Part shown: positions 37,840 to 49,401 of the stretch, one piece after another
Position numbering within the stretch: position 1 is the first letter of the stretch
Layout of the letters: every line of letters starts with the position of its first letter
Assembly (NCBI GenBank): GCA_020055645.1
Contig: CM034549.1
Coordinates: 1,178,001-1,242,000 of the forward strand
Length of the DNA: 64,000 bases
Direction: 5' to 3'
From: Tomocerus qinae
Lineage: Eukaryota; Arthropoda; Collembola; Entomobryomorpha; Tomoceridae
Made by a program: the position numbers and the translations under genes
The notes under the pieces: generated by a model
What the model saw: only the letters and a program-made list of their open reading frames with translations
Told to the model about the DNA's origin: nothing
The model's database searches: none

Positions 37840-39070
37840 AATTTATATATATATATATATTTAGATGTCTGTAAGTGTGGAAGGTAGGGAGTAGAGAGAA
37901 CCTAGGAGACCTGCATATATTACGTAAAGCAAATCCCCTCCCCCATGCACACAGGCCACTATTAGTACACTACAAGCGTCATTGAAAGATATTGTGGCAA
38001 AATGGTTGTAAGTTGGGCTGCCAGGAGTCCAAATGTCATTCCATCATATCATTCAAATAATTAAAAATAAAGTCCATAGTTCACCCAACAGTGACCATGT
38101 AACATAGCCGACATTTAATTATAAACACCTAGAAAAATACTTCAAAATAGGTTATAATGTAATATATGCATATAAGGGTGATGAGGATTTGAAATCCTGT
38201 GAAATAGGCCACGGGAACAGGGTCTTATGGGGCACGGGAACAGGAGAGGAATCAGTGCCGGAGATATAGACAAAATAAATGTGATTAAATCGCTTAAAAA
38301 CTTAGATCTGTAGAGTTTTGCATTGAGAAGGTGTGCAACTGAAATCTATATGATCCAATTGTTCTTCGAATCAAACTTTCTGATCGCCAAGCCCGATGCA
38401 ACTTTTTCGTCAAAAAATATCTAGTACTAAAATAAACTGATCTAATAAATTCATTGTAATTTATCTCTCCGTTTGCGTTTCTGCAAAAAAACTAAATCTA
38501 AATTGAGAATTAGATGCACCACACTTAGAATGGATAAACTTTCGTTCCCCCGGTCTATTTTAAGCTTTTACTTGGGAGTATTCAAAATTAACATCACCTC
38601 TATGGAACATTTCACTCACCTTGGCTAAAGGGGATATTTCGTAATGATCGTACTAATAAATACCATTTCAGAACTTCTTATCCAAATTCGTTCAACTACC
38701 TTAAAACGACAAACTTATTCAACATTGTTTAGTAGAGATAGGTTTACTTTTACCATCTTTTTACTGCCCTGGATTCCTTTGTGCCAGCTTGCACATCTTT
38801 TGTAGATTAAATGACAGAACTAGGAGTCACTATTTATTCTTAATATTTATTCGTTAGTTGTACTCTTGGGATTTGTACGTTTCTCCAAAATCCCACGGAG
38901 AATTTAATGTTTTAATTTTACGAGGAAGCTTTTTGGTTACCTTGTGGGAGTTTTTTCGAAAATAGACTATTATTGTTCCCTGTATCCGATGCTACAGTAT
39001 ACAGTTATTATTTTGGTGTAGGAAATTCTATTTTATCAGGAAATTGGGGCTGCAGGTAATTTTTTCTTAT
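37840..39070. repeat. Inverted copy of the 740-1500 repeat core
   Basis: Read in reverse complement this segment follows 740-1500 with gaps, sharing caccaaaataataactgta, gtacaactnacgaataaata and gtagcatc-atacagggaaca. It lacks the CAGTTATA ends seen at 437 and 1843. A dispersed older repeat, here nested in the LTR element. Confidence 0.65.
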
Positions 39071-39407
39071 CACTGAAGAAATAAAGATATACTAATTATC
39101 TTTTATGTATGTTGTATGTTATACGGGGTGTACTGCCTCACTTAAGAAACGTTAATTTACCTTATTAATCGAATTAGTTCTCCGGGTTGTTGTTGTTTCG
39201 TTGGTCTTTTTTAGCTCTTAAAAACGAAGATAATCGAAATAGTTAACCAGGTGGTGAATTATTTTGTTTCGGTAATTTATTAGACTTATTTATTAGATTT
39301 AGTGAGATTTATTTATCAAAGGCTATTATTTTGCCCCTGAAAACGGTAAAAATCGAAATAGTTACCCGTTGGAGCACTATTTCAATACCGAGAATTAATT
39401 CGATTAA

Positions 39408-39777
39408 CCTTTTCGCTACCAATTACATTACAATAATGTAATTTGTAGAATAACCACCATGCCCGATTACATGACAGTGATGTAACTATAACAATTCATT
39501 CACTGACCGATTACATGTCAATAATGTAATCTAAATTTTGGCCCAACTGACACGTTACAAGCATGTCATGTAATTTCAAAATTTGCAGTGCATATGCAGT
39601 GACAAAAGTTAATGTCGTCGCGTTCCCATAAATAAATTCCAGGATACGTGCCTGTGGCTAACGAAATTATGTCAACCATGAACGCTAATGAGTTACCTGG
39701 ACACTGTAATCCCTATTTACTCTTATTAGTTGGGAACTGGTAGTGCATTTGTTAAAGTTTCTGTGGTAGCGAAAAGA
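39408..39777. mobile_element. piggyBac-type MITE, 370 bp, TTAA flanked
   Basis: The ends are CCTTTTCGCTACCA and (complement) TCTTTTCGCTACCA, flanked by TTAA at 39404-39407 and 39778-39781. Both the TTAA duplication and a CCnTTTnnCTnCCA-like tip are typical of piggyBac. The interior starts with four palindromes of the type attacatnacantnatgtaat (39422-39570). No coding sequence. Confidence 0.78.
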
Positions 39778-40761
39778 TTAATACGACAAATATATTTTGT
39801 ATGTGCTAGATTTGGCTCTTAGCGGGGTTCACTTATTGTTATAACATCAAATCAAAAATAGCAGAGAGTTGCATGAGAAAGTTTGAAATGTAAACTGCCC
39901 TATACTTGACCGGATTTGCAGATCATGAATATCCGACAGATTGGAGTGATGGACCAACATGAGACAGAGCATAGAGCTTTTCTCTATTGTCAACGCTGGT
40001 GTGGTCAATTTGCCCTGCGAATTTCCATTGTGTAATAAAATTACTGTACTGTAATTATCACAGTACAGTGATTCGATTCCATGGTTACGGATTACTGTCG
40101 CAAGAGATCTAGCTGTGCAATACGACAATACACGAAATAACACTACATGAGTGCAAATGTGCACCAAGTGTTGTTATTGACCAAGTCAGCCTTTTTCTGC
40201 AGCCTTTTTGATTGAAGTCCAGCTGGGTGCATTTAGTCCACGGGCAAGTAAAATATTCTAAAAATTGTGTTTCATCTCGCGAAGTGCGAAAGTATTTGGC
40301 ATTTTCATTTTCTTGGAGTTTATAGTTCACTAATAGGTGTGATTATTATTCTCGGTCTGTGCAGTTTAATTTAATTGCAGATTAGAGTAGAATGGTAATT
40401 TATGCATCTCAATCTTCCATTCTCCAGTAAATGACCCTCAAAGTGGTGAATTACCTTGTGAAATATGGGATCCTACACAGAATGTTCGTGCAATGCAATG
40501 CTTTCAGTGGGGTCTCTTCTCTACGAACCGAAAACCTCAAGTCCTGCTAATGTAGAAGCATCACTAATGTATAGAAGATGAAAAGAGTCTAAAGGTATCA
40601 TATGCACGCATAAACTAAATATTCGAACGATACTTTTGGGAAGGAAATGAATCAGGTTCAAAAAGAACTGGTTATGGCTATCGAATGAAATAGTAATGAG
40701 ACACCACCTCATTTAAGAAGAGAATTAACTGTGGTACCACGCAGTCTATGAACGGTTCTAG

Positions 40762-40998
40762 AAAATTATGGAAGACGTTTAAAATTTTACGAAAGGGAAG
40801 CAGCAAGGATAATTGGTGTATTTCGGAGTGTCTGCGATCCAGAAGAAATTACGGCCAGAGAATTATTCGGTACGCTGCAGTCAACAAACTATACTGTAAT
40901 GGCTCTGGCGGCAAAGGTTCAAAATTACCATGAAAAGGTCTTTTCAGAAGAAATAGCTGCCTTTCGAAATTTGCAACGAATGATTTTGGGGGAGAAAA
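40762..40998 (+). other. Exon-like open segment inside the LTR element
   Basis: Between a possible acceptor (ggttctag) and donor (GAGAAAA|gtaaat) one frame is open for 78 codons. It has protein-like composition, for example FYEREAARIIGVFRSVCDPE followed by EITARELFGTLQSTNY. The rest is helical and charged (AAKVQNYHEKVFSEEIAAF). It has no ATG and I do not recognise the family. It may be a captured host exon or a piece of an accessory ORF; chance is possible but the composition argues against it. Confidence 0.4.
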
Positions 40999-41079
40999 GT
41001 AAATATTGGAAGTCCTTTCATCAGCGCCTGATTTTTATTATATCGTTAATATTATATGGACTTAACATATAATTTTAAA

Positions 41080-41770
41080 TGCCCCCGTCAATTTACATCA
41101 CCCTGTCATTTTAATTACCCCATCATTGTAAATAGACGTCATTTTGAAAAACCCATTGATTTTCAATAAACCCGTCATTTTCACTAACCCCGTCATTTTC
41201 ACTAACCCCGTCATTTTAAATAGATGTCATTTGTAAATGATCCCGTCATTTTAAATAGATGTCATTTTTAAATGATCCCGTCATTTTAAATAGATGTCAT
41301 TTTTAAATGATCCCGTCATTTTGAATAGACGTAATTGTAAATGACCCCGCCATTTTAAATAGACGTCATTGTAAATGACCCCACATTTTAAATAGACGTA
41401 ATTGTAAATGACCCCGCCATTTTAAATAGACGTCATTGTAAATGACCCCACATTTTAAATAGACGTCATTGTAAATGACCCCGCCATTTTAAATAGACGT
41501 CATTGTAAATGACCCCACATTTTGAATAGACGTCGTTTTAAATATTTTCTTCGTTTAGAATCATTCATTAGAACCTTTCATTTTGAATAACCCTGTTGTT
41601 TTGTTTTAAATCTATTAACGTCATTTTAAAAAATCTCGTCATTTTAAAACATCTTGTAATTTTAAACAACCTCGTCATTTTAAACATTACTGTCATTTTA
41701 AATAATCTCCTTATTTTAAATAAACCCGTCATCTTAAATATTCACGTCATTTTCAGCTCTGTTATTTTAA
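41080..41770. repeat. Minisatellite built on gtcattttaaatagacgtca
   Basis: About 20 imperfect units. At 41215-41320 the unit is about 35 bp (ending atgatcccg). At 41335-41525 two subunits, ending ccccgc and ccccac, alternate as a dimer of about 65 bp. After 41590 the units shorten to about 18 bp (gtcattttaaa...). The 99-codon Asn/Ile/Leu frame is a by-product. Confidence 0.85.
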
Positions 41771-43729
41771 TTAGCTACCACTATTTTAATTGTCCTCATT
41801 ATTTCTATCTATTTTTTACCTATCTCGTTACATTCATTAACCAATCCTATGTCAAGTCAACCTATTCAATCCACAACCAAATGATACTAACTTAATAAAC
41901 ATGGTCTTGCTATTAATAGTTTGACTCCGCAGCGATCGCCCCGTTCGAGGTGAAAGGGACACTAAACCCTTTATATGGCGGAGGCCTGCCTGCTTAAAGA
42001 GTAATACTTTGTCAAATTTTTGAAGTTCACTGGCAAAATATTTTCTACTGAAAAATAAAAAACTGGAGTGGCTACGGTCTTCATTACTTAGTCGAGTAGG
42101 TCAGGAAGAAGTTTGGTAAAGATCGGATGAAAACTGTAGGAGGAGTATTTGAACAAAGCGTGACAGATCGGAGCGTTTTCTCCCACTCCTTCAATGTTAA
42201 AATTCGAAATTCAAAAGATCGTAAAACGATTTCTATGAAAGATATCATTTTGAAACTCAAAGTTTGGGGTTCTGACTATGATGTGCTCATCCAGTAAAAA
42301 TTTGAAATTCGTAACTTGATGTTAAAGGGTACTTGTGTAGCTATTATTATATAGATGATGTAGATAATAAAAATAAAAGATATATGCAGATAATATAAAT
42401 TGCTAGCTGTCACTGTGTGCATTTGTTTATCACTAATGCACTAAATTAGCTTGTCGGTTTGGAGGGGTTGGCTGCCATTAGGAATATATTTTTTATTCGT
42501 ATTTCGAAATATTTTTTTGGTTATCAGGGGAACATCCCCCTTAAGCTTTCGGTCCGATTGCAATACGCAATAACAAGACCCACTTCATCCAAAAATCCAC
42601 TTATCCACAAAACAAAATAATGGATCATAATAATAATGTATTTTTGGTCCACCTCAAATTATGTAATACTCGTACAAAGTGTTGTGGTTGGTGGATAGTC
42701 TGCTGCCGTAGTCTGTCTGCACCCTAGAATTATAACTACAGTCCCAAACGGTTAGATTCAGATGAGTTGCCACAGTAATCATTCGTGTTCCGCCTAAGCT
42801 AACCTCCGTCTCAGACAAATTTTGGAAGGAAAGAGATGACACGGGACTAGGTGCATTCTTAGATGAGAATTTTTGTCTCAAGAACTACAAGATCCTCTGC
42901 ATTCAACCCTATATACTATATAGTTACTTGTCGGATACTAGCTATTAACTAGCTTTCTTGACTCCAGCAAAGATCAATTACGTCGTTTTGGAAAAAACAC
43001 GGTACTGTTGACAAGAACCCCCATAAAAGTTGAGAAAAAGAATGGGCACTTATATCTATGGTCGGCGGTCTTGAAAATAACCATGATTTGTCTGATAATT
43101 CACAATTCAGGTATGTAGTTCAACATAGCATACGCACATATTATCGCTCTACGCCCTTATGTTCTATCTATCATTAACAAAGCGAATCTAATTCGCCGGT
43201 TAAAAACGCCAGGGGTAGGCGGCTCGAAAAGAAGCCATGACCAAAGGGTCCCCTACCCGTAAATTATAAACGAAAACGGGTTAAGGAACCTATCACTTAT
43301 TACTATTACTTACTATGTTATATATAATAAATGCAAAAAATAAACCTGATACACGATACTCCGGTCAGCAACAGACGTCCAGTTATTTTTACCTAAATGA
43401 AAGATGACGAGAGAAGCCACAATGTCCCTAGACAAAAGTCAAATCACGAATGAGAATGTCTATGTAGGAGTCTGTTTCATCAAACGGCGGACTCCTTTTA
43501 ATTAATTAGTAAAGCATTAAGAGTATTATGTCATTACCATAAAGCAAGCAACAAATACGAGAAAGCAACCTATCTGATGTAAGCCCAAAGATTAAAATAA
43601 CACGAGCAAATTAAAATGCGTAGATAGCATACGCAGTGAAAGAGAAAACCGAGACAAGTGGCACGTGCCGCTGTCGGTTAAGGGTGACTCCACGTTTCAA
43701 TAAAAATATAAAAATTAAATACAATGAGT
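41771..43729. other. Non-coding interior of the LTR element
   Basis: No supportable gene. Contains cccgtaaatt...aaaacggg-type local symmetry near 43255-43280. Confidence 0.3.
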
Positions 43730-44350
43730 CCATTTCTACCGAAACGGTAACCATAATGTAGATTAAATTAATTATGATTAAGGTGAAATTAAGATCAGAA
43801 TTATAATTAAGCAATGGTTAAATCCAATTAAAATAGGAATTAACTTCTATTATTAAATTATAAAGACAATTGTTAAAAACCAAATATAATTAATTCCAAA
43901 TAACATGTGAGTATATCTGATCACTGCTAATACACAGGTATAATTAATTACAATTAGAAAATACAGACCTAAAATTAATAGCAATAATTAAGTATAATAA
44001 ACCATGATGTATAAGTATAATTAATTATAATTAATAAGTAACTACATCAGTACAGTTATCATTAGGTATCATTAAAATCATTAATTATGATGTGTATAAT
44101 AATAAATTATAATTAGTAAAAAGACTAAAACTAATAATTAAGTATTAGAAAATGTCAGTATAATTAATTGTATTTAATACGTAAATTGAAAACTAAAATT
44201 AAAAATAACTAATGAATGTAAGTATAATTAATTATGATTAGTAAAAAACGGTAAATTAATTATGCCTAGTAATTAAGTATAAGTTAATTGGGATGTGAAA
44301 GCATAATTAACTATAATTAGTAAATTAAAGAGTATGGCATAGTATAGTAA
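43730..44350. repeat. TAATTA-rich degenerate repeat
   Basis: Roughly every 60-80 bp the word tataattaattataattagtaa recurs with variation. Strongly AT-rich and palindromic (taatta). It sits just before the 3' LTR. Confidence 0.65.
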
Positions 44351-44520
44351 TTACAGGCAAAATAATTCCATTTTAAACTTAGAATCACTAGACGCTGTCT
44401 TAGAATTAAATTAAATTTAGAGTCACTAGACATTGCATTAGAATGAAAATGTTCAGACACCCTTAAAAAATTAAATACGGAAGTAAGTCTTTCTAATCTA
44501 TCTAATTAACTTAAAAAGGC

Positions 44521-44530
44521 AAAGAAGGGA
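44521..44530 (+). promoter_or_regulatory. Candidate polypurine tract of the LTR element
   Basis: aaagaaggga, ten purines, followed by cgaat and then the 3' LTR start TGTGACC at 44536. Its position supports priming of plus-strand DNA and ties the 3' LTR to an internal region lying to its left. Confidence 0.6.
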
Positions 44531-44535
44531 CGAAT

Positions 44536-45173
44536 TGTGACCAATGTCACTATAAAATGAGTATAATGTGTACTACTAATGTAGTTGGATGCCTATAGAT
44601 ATAGTTGTGTATGTATGAAACAATTTGTATGTATGTACATATGGAGTGGAGCCTCCCACGAGTGTTGTGCTATAAGAACTTGTGTGGCTGTGGGTGCTCT
44701 CCCTTACGGGATGACACATTCGGCGGAACCGAATGAGTGCTGTCTCTGGGTACGGGTGTCCCCTCTGCTCACAAGTGTTGGAAATCCCTTTTTTAGTGGG
44801 GATTTCCTGCGTGAACGGGACATTGCGAATTTGCCGGCTAATTCGCTGTCTCTTTCGTGCGCAGCCTGAAACTGGGTCAGTACGGCCGGAGCTGACTTCC
44901 ATAAGTGGGGTGGGTGGTTCTACCCCATATATTCTACTCTCTCACTCCCAATTAACTGTAGAGTTAGCTACCTAAATAAGGGTATAAAAACGGATGTTTG
45001 CCATTGTAATGAGTTGAGTCTGATTTTGTCCTCTCTTCTGAATTGTTTAATAAACACTAAATTGCTTACATCTCCAGTTATTATTACAACCTCTCATTGA
45101 GTAGCCTTCGCGAGTCGTACATTCCCCCGAACCTTAGCTAGAAATACACATACAAATCATCATAGGGTTCACA
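44536..45173 (+). repeat. 3' long terminal repeat
   Basis: Same 638 bp as the 5' LTR except for C at 44724. Ends at TTCACA and is followed by the duplicated CTTG (45174-45177). TATA box at 44983, AATAAA at 45049-45054. Confidence 0.95.
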
Positions 45174-45389
45174 CTTGCCTACCTAACATGCTGTGAGCGA
45201 GAGAAGAGAAAATATCATTGATAGGATCATTATTCATTATGATGTTATTATTTAGGGGCGTCGATGAGGTCACAAGCAAGGACATATATATAGAGGGATG
45301 GGGCTTTACGGGCTGAAGCCCCCCACCCCGAAATCCAAGAAAAAGGGAATTATTTTCTCAAAATAGCAAAACATTTCTAGGCCATATTT

Positions 45390-45741
45390 GACTCGGCTGG
45401 ATTTAGGCAGCGCGGGAATAGCGGGATCTCGTTGCCGCAATTGCCCCTAGTTTAGCCACTTAACCTATTACTTTAATATATTGTCCCCGTTGCCTCCCGT
45501 CACTATTTTTGCCTCTTTTTTGAACTAACGTAATAAAAAATAAACTGTTTTATTGTTAAAGCCTAACAAGCAAGTAATATGCTTATTTTTAATTAGGTTA
45601 GGTCAAAAAAGAGGCAGAAATTAGAAATAGTAACGGGAAGCAAATGGCAAAGATAATAGGTTAAGTGGCTGAAATAGGGGCAATGGAGGAGGGGGCAATT
45701 GAGTCAACGAGATCTCGCTGCCTAAATCTAGCCTTTGACTC
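45390..45741. mobile_element. Foldback/MITE, about 350 bp
   Basis: Arms 45390-45545 and 45595-45741 are inverted copies. Outer tips read ggct(g/a)gatttaggcagcg, then come blocks gccacttaacctatta and ttgcctcccgt(t)actattt. Single-arm relatives lie at 14083-14215 and, shorter, near 24315-24350. Non-coding. Confidence 0.75.
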
Positions 45742-46123
45742 ATTTACGTCAAAAAATGCCAAAACTTTTCGTGCTACGCGCGAATATATATCATCAAGCA
45801 GGAACAAGAAGTGAGGTTAAGGTGGGTGAAGATTTTTAATGGATGAGGACTGAGGAGATAATGGGGTGGGGTACTATACTAATGAGGTACGTGAGTGTCC
45901 TAATGCTCTTTTTAGGCTTTGGTTAAAACAACCTTTTCTGGAATTTCCAATCTTGTCTTTCTACGAGCAGTATTCTCGGAGGAGTTACAAGTTTTCCAAA
46001 AAAGTATTTTTCAGTATTGTCATAGAGTAAATTTCTATGCCTCTATGTACTTTTAAAACGTAGCCATAGATACTTCCCCTTAACCTTTACTTGACCCTTT
46101 TTAATGAATTTCCCCGTACTGAT

Positions 46124-48480
46124 AGTTTCAGTAGTCCGTGAAACCGCTATTTGGGAGTTGCACCTGGATACGCATCCTGATTGGTCGAAATTTTTTGAAC
46201 CCAGCGATCTGATTGGTTATTGCAGTAATGAATATTCTATAGATTCCCCAGATGGGGAAATTTTAACAACATTTTGCAATTACTACGAAATACAATAATA
46301 TCCATGAAAATTATACGCAATGTACACACAGTTTAAACGTTTCAATATACAACAACGAAATCGAATCATTATGAATCATTTTACCATACTGGTAATATTA
46401 TAAACATTCGTTTTGCAAATTACCAGTTATAAACAGAAGGACAAATCGATGTTATATATGAGCATAGTAATTTAAAACCATGATGTTGAAATGCGAATTC
46501 AATATCATTTTACTACATTTAGTTACAAATGATCACATAAATTTACTAAATTGATAATAGCAATTACAAACTTAGGTTGAAGTAAGCCAGCCGTTGCATG
46601 AGGGTGAGGAGGGTGAGGAGTGCGAGGGTGAGGCGGGTGAGGGTGAGGAGGTTGAGGCGGGTGAGGGTGAGGAGGTTGAGGCGGGTGAGGAGGTTGAGGC
46701 GGGTGAAGAGAGTGAGGGTGAGGAGTACATTTTTTACATTACGTATTTGAAGAGTTATATTGGGGAGGAGTAAATAAAATGTAGAATCATCAATTTCTGA
46801 ATCCCCTGGGGGTAATCTATCAAGGTACTACAAAGGTAATTATTATTAGATACCTGACAAATGTAAGCAGGTTATCTGAAAAAATAATTTAAATTGTTTT
46901 GTTTGTAACTAAGCAAAACAAAGGTCGGCCTATACGCTTTAAAACCCTTTATCTATTTATACCCCAAATGGGAATGTTGCTATGTAGAAACAAAAACTTT
47001 AAATCGTTAATTTTTTACCAAAATAAAGTTTTAGAATACTGGGCCTACAAAAGTGCAAGATTGGCACTGCTGAAAAGCCGAGATTCTACTCTACAAAGTT
47101 GTAAATACTTTTTTCGTTTTATTGCTTTGTTTCGAAGTTATTGACATTTTAGTACCAAAAAAGCTTTATGTAAAAACAAAATCTTTGAAGCAAAGCAATA
47201 AAACTAAAAAAGTAAACTTTGTGGAGTAAAATCTCGGCTCTCCAGCAGTGCTAATCTTGCACTTTTGTAGGCCCAGTATTCTAAAACTTTATTTTGGTAA
47301 AAAATTAACGATTAAGTTAACCCTCCTCACCCTCATGCAACGGCTGGCTTACTTCAACCACAACTTACAACAACATCAGAATATAACTCACTGACTTTAA
47401 CTCGGCACAACACAACTCAAGATGTACATATAATAATATATTTACAAATTACAGGTATTGATACTTCAACTTTGAAAGATACAGTCGACAGTCGTACAGT
47501 AAAACGGAGTTGTATTACTTGTACTGTAGTCTAGGGGTTCACTGACTGATATTTAAAACTAACCGCAAAGCAAGGTACCTTATTTTTGGGAAAAACAATA
47601 AAACACTTAGCCGAATTTTTGTAGGCTTCCCCGCCGCAGTGTCTAACTATCCGTCTCTTTGACTAGGCGGTTTCCCTTGTCGTTTTGTAACTCTATGCTG
47701 TGGCGCTGCTGATTGTAGTGTGAAAATATATAAGCCTGGTGGAGACAGAATTTGCTCCTCCGGAGACAGTTTTTGGACCTGAGCCTCTTAACTCTTTCGT
47801 ACTGCTTTGCAACGTAAAGCGTAAAGTCGAAAGAGTATAAATATCTTAACTACTTGTACTGTTGTACTATTGAGTAGCGAAGCTGCTTTATAATGACCAA
47901 TCTCTCTGTCTGTCTGTTAACACCATAACTGAAGAAAGGTTTGAGGGTTAGATTGCATAAAACGGAGTTGGAAAATTTAGTTGTACACCTTGTATCTCAA
48001 TCTTTAACCTGGTTGGATGGCATATTGCATTAAACGGAGCCTCTACGTTAGTTTCGCAGGTACCCCATATCTCAGAATATTTAGACATGACTCCCAATGT
48101 TTCACCGGATCTTTACCGAACATGACCCCAGCATGCGCGAATCGATTTCGAAAGGTCTACCCTATCATACATAAATAGATTAGTAAATTTTCCTAAGTCC
48201 ATGAATATATAATAGAATGGGTAAATGATTCATAATGATTCGATTTCGTTGTTGTATATTGCAACGTTTAAACTGTGTGTACATTGCGTATAATTTTCAT
48301 GGATATTATTGTATTTCGTAGTAATTGCAAAATGTTGTTAAAATTCCCCCATCTGGGGAATCTATAGAATATTCATTACTGCAATAACCAATCAGATCGC
48401 TGGGTTCAAAAAATTTCGACCAATCAGAATGCGTATCCAGGTGCAACTCCCAAATAGCGGTTTCACGGACTACTGAAACT
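46124..48480. mobile_element. 2.36-kb foldback element with nested symmetry
   Basis: The outermost arms 46124-46386 and 48219-48480 are near-identical inverted copies starting AGTTTCAGTAGTCCGTG. A second pair, 39 bp and perfect, is at 46575-46613 and 47321-47359. A third long pair (47002-47137 with about 47187-47312) forms the centre with a loop of about 50 bp. A single arm recurs at 13870-14095. No transposase; the 64- and 81-codon frames in the arms are shadows of each other. Confidence 0.85.
46598..46730. repeat. G-rich gggtgagg minisatellite
   Basis: About 130 bp of gaggttgaggcgggtgag-type units on the + strand, starting at the inner edge of the 39-bp foldback arm. The G runs are short (GG/GGG), so quadruplex formation is possible but unproven. 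The opposite arm carries only the first unit. Confidence 0.8.
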
Positions 48481-49035
48481 GTCTTTTGAAAATACCTGAA
48501 CCTTAATGGTAAAAATGCACTTAAGGTCAGGCAGTAGTACTTGGTTTTCAATGTAATTTCCTACTCCAGGAAATCATGGATAAGTCGCCTAATTTTCAAG
48601 CAATCTGGGCGTAGTTGATCTCAAAATTTAGGATGAAGATCCTGGAGGGTCACAAGTTTCAGATATGTTACAAATTTGACCTGTAAAGGTCACACTGGCC
48701 ATTCTACCAAAAAGTTTTTTATTTTTTTTGGCGGGATAGGTTTATGAATTTTTTATAAAATAACCAAAAGTCTTTTTGAACAAAACGCAAACTTGTGACC
48801 CTCCACGACCCTGTAAGAATTTTAGGTAAAAAAATCAAAATTGAAAACGGAAGAGTTTTTGAGTTTTCCTTGATTTCCTAAAAAAATAAAATTTGAATGG
48901 TTTTGTACTCAACTCAATGTAAATAGATCGAGTTCATGCCAAATTCCGGTAGATACCTCGACGGAGGGGTGGCTCCCCTTAATGGTAGAAATGGTAAATT
49001 TTAGCGATTGATTAGACAGTTTAGTACAGATACAC
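48481..49035. other. Non-coding stretch
   Basis: Repeat-like AT-rich sequence; no gene recognised. Confidence 0.3.
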
Positions 49036-49037
49036 TA

Positions 49038-49401
49038 GGGACGATCCACATATGACGTCTGCGATTTTGGGGAGGGAGGGGGCATGGAAAAACAGACGAT
49101 ATATGATGGGAGGGGGGGAGGGGGTACAGGGAAAAAGGACGTCGGCATTGTACTATGTGAATGATTTCAATTTAAACTGGTTGCGTCCCCCATTTGAAGA
49201 TGGCAATGATTAGTTAGTGGCATATTGAATAAATTTAAAAGACGTATATAAATAAAGTTGCTATTTTGTGTAATTACATTTTGGATTTGCAGACGTCATT
49301 AGGGGGGAGGGGGTATTCAAAAACAGACGTTGGAAGACTATAGGGGGGGAGGGTGTCAAAAAAGTGCCCAAAATCGCAGACGTCATATGTGGATCGTCCC
49401 C
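49038..49401. mobile_element. TA-flanked MITE, 364 bp
   Basis: The terminal inverted repeat, about 35 bp, begins GGG(G)ACGATCCACATATG at both ends. It is flanked by TA at 49036-49037 and 49402-49403. TA target use suggests Tc1/mariner-type mobilisation. G-rich interior, no coding sequence. Confidence 0.82.

Larger units (their letters stand above)
27024..45173 (+). mobile_element. LTR retrotransposon, 18,150 bp, recent insertion with decayed coding region
   Basis: Two 638-bp direct LTRs (27024-27661, 44536-45173) differ only at 27212 (T) versus 44724 (C). The element is flanked by CTTG at 27020-27023 and 45174-45177. A TGG-starting candidate primer-binding site follows the 5' LTR, and a purine tract (aaagaaggga, 44521-44530) lies five bases before the 3' LTR. 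Gag and protease remnants are on the + strand at 28534-30405. From 30.4 to 44.5 kb I find no reverse transcriptase, RNase H or integrase of its own, but nested repeats. Gag/protease order fits both Gypsy- and BEL-type elements; the 4-bp duplication favours Gypsy (Metaviridae). Confidence 0.88.

Noticed and set aside
45284-45390. MITE immediately after the 3' LTR
   Set aside because: Shares the gaaatccaagaaaaaggg block with 52174-52409, but neither end nor duplication could be defined; kept only as a partial relative.
46104-48551. Frames encoding SVVRETAIWELHLDT-like peptides
   Set aside because: They are conceptual translations of the foldback arms, present once per arm and again broken at 13.9 kb.
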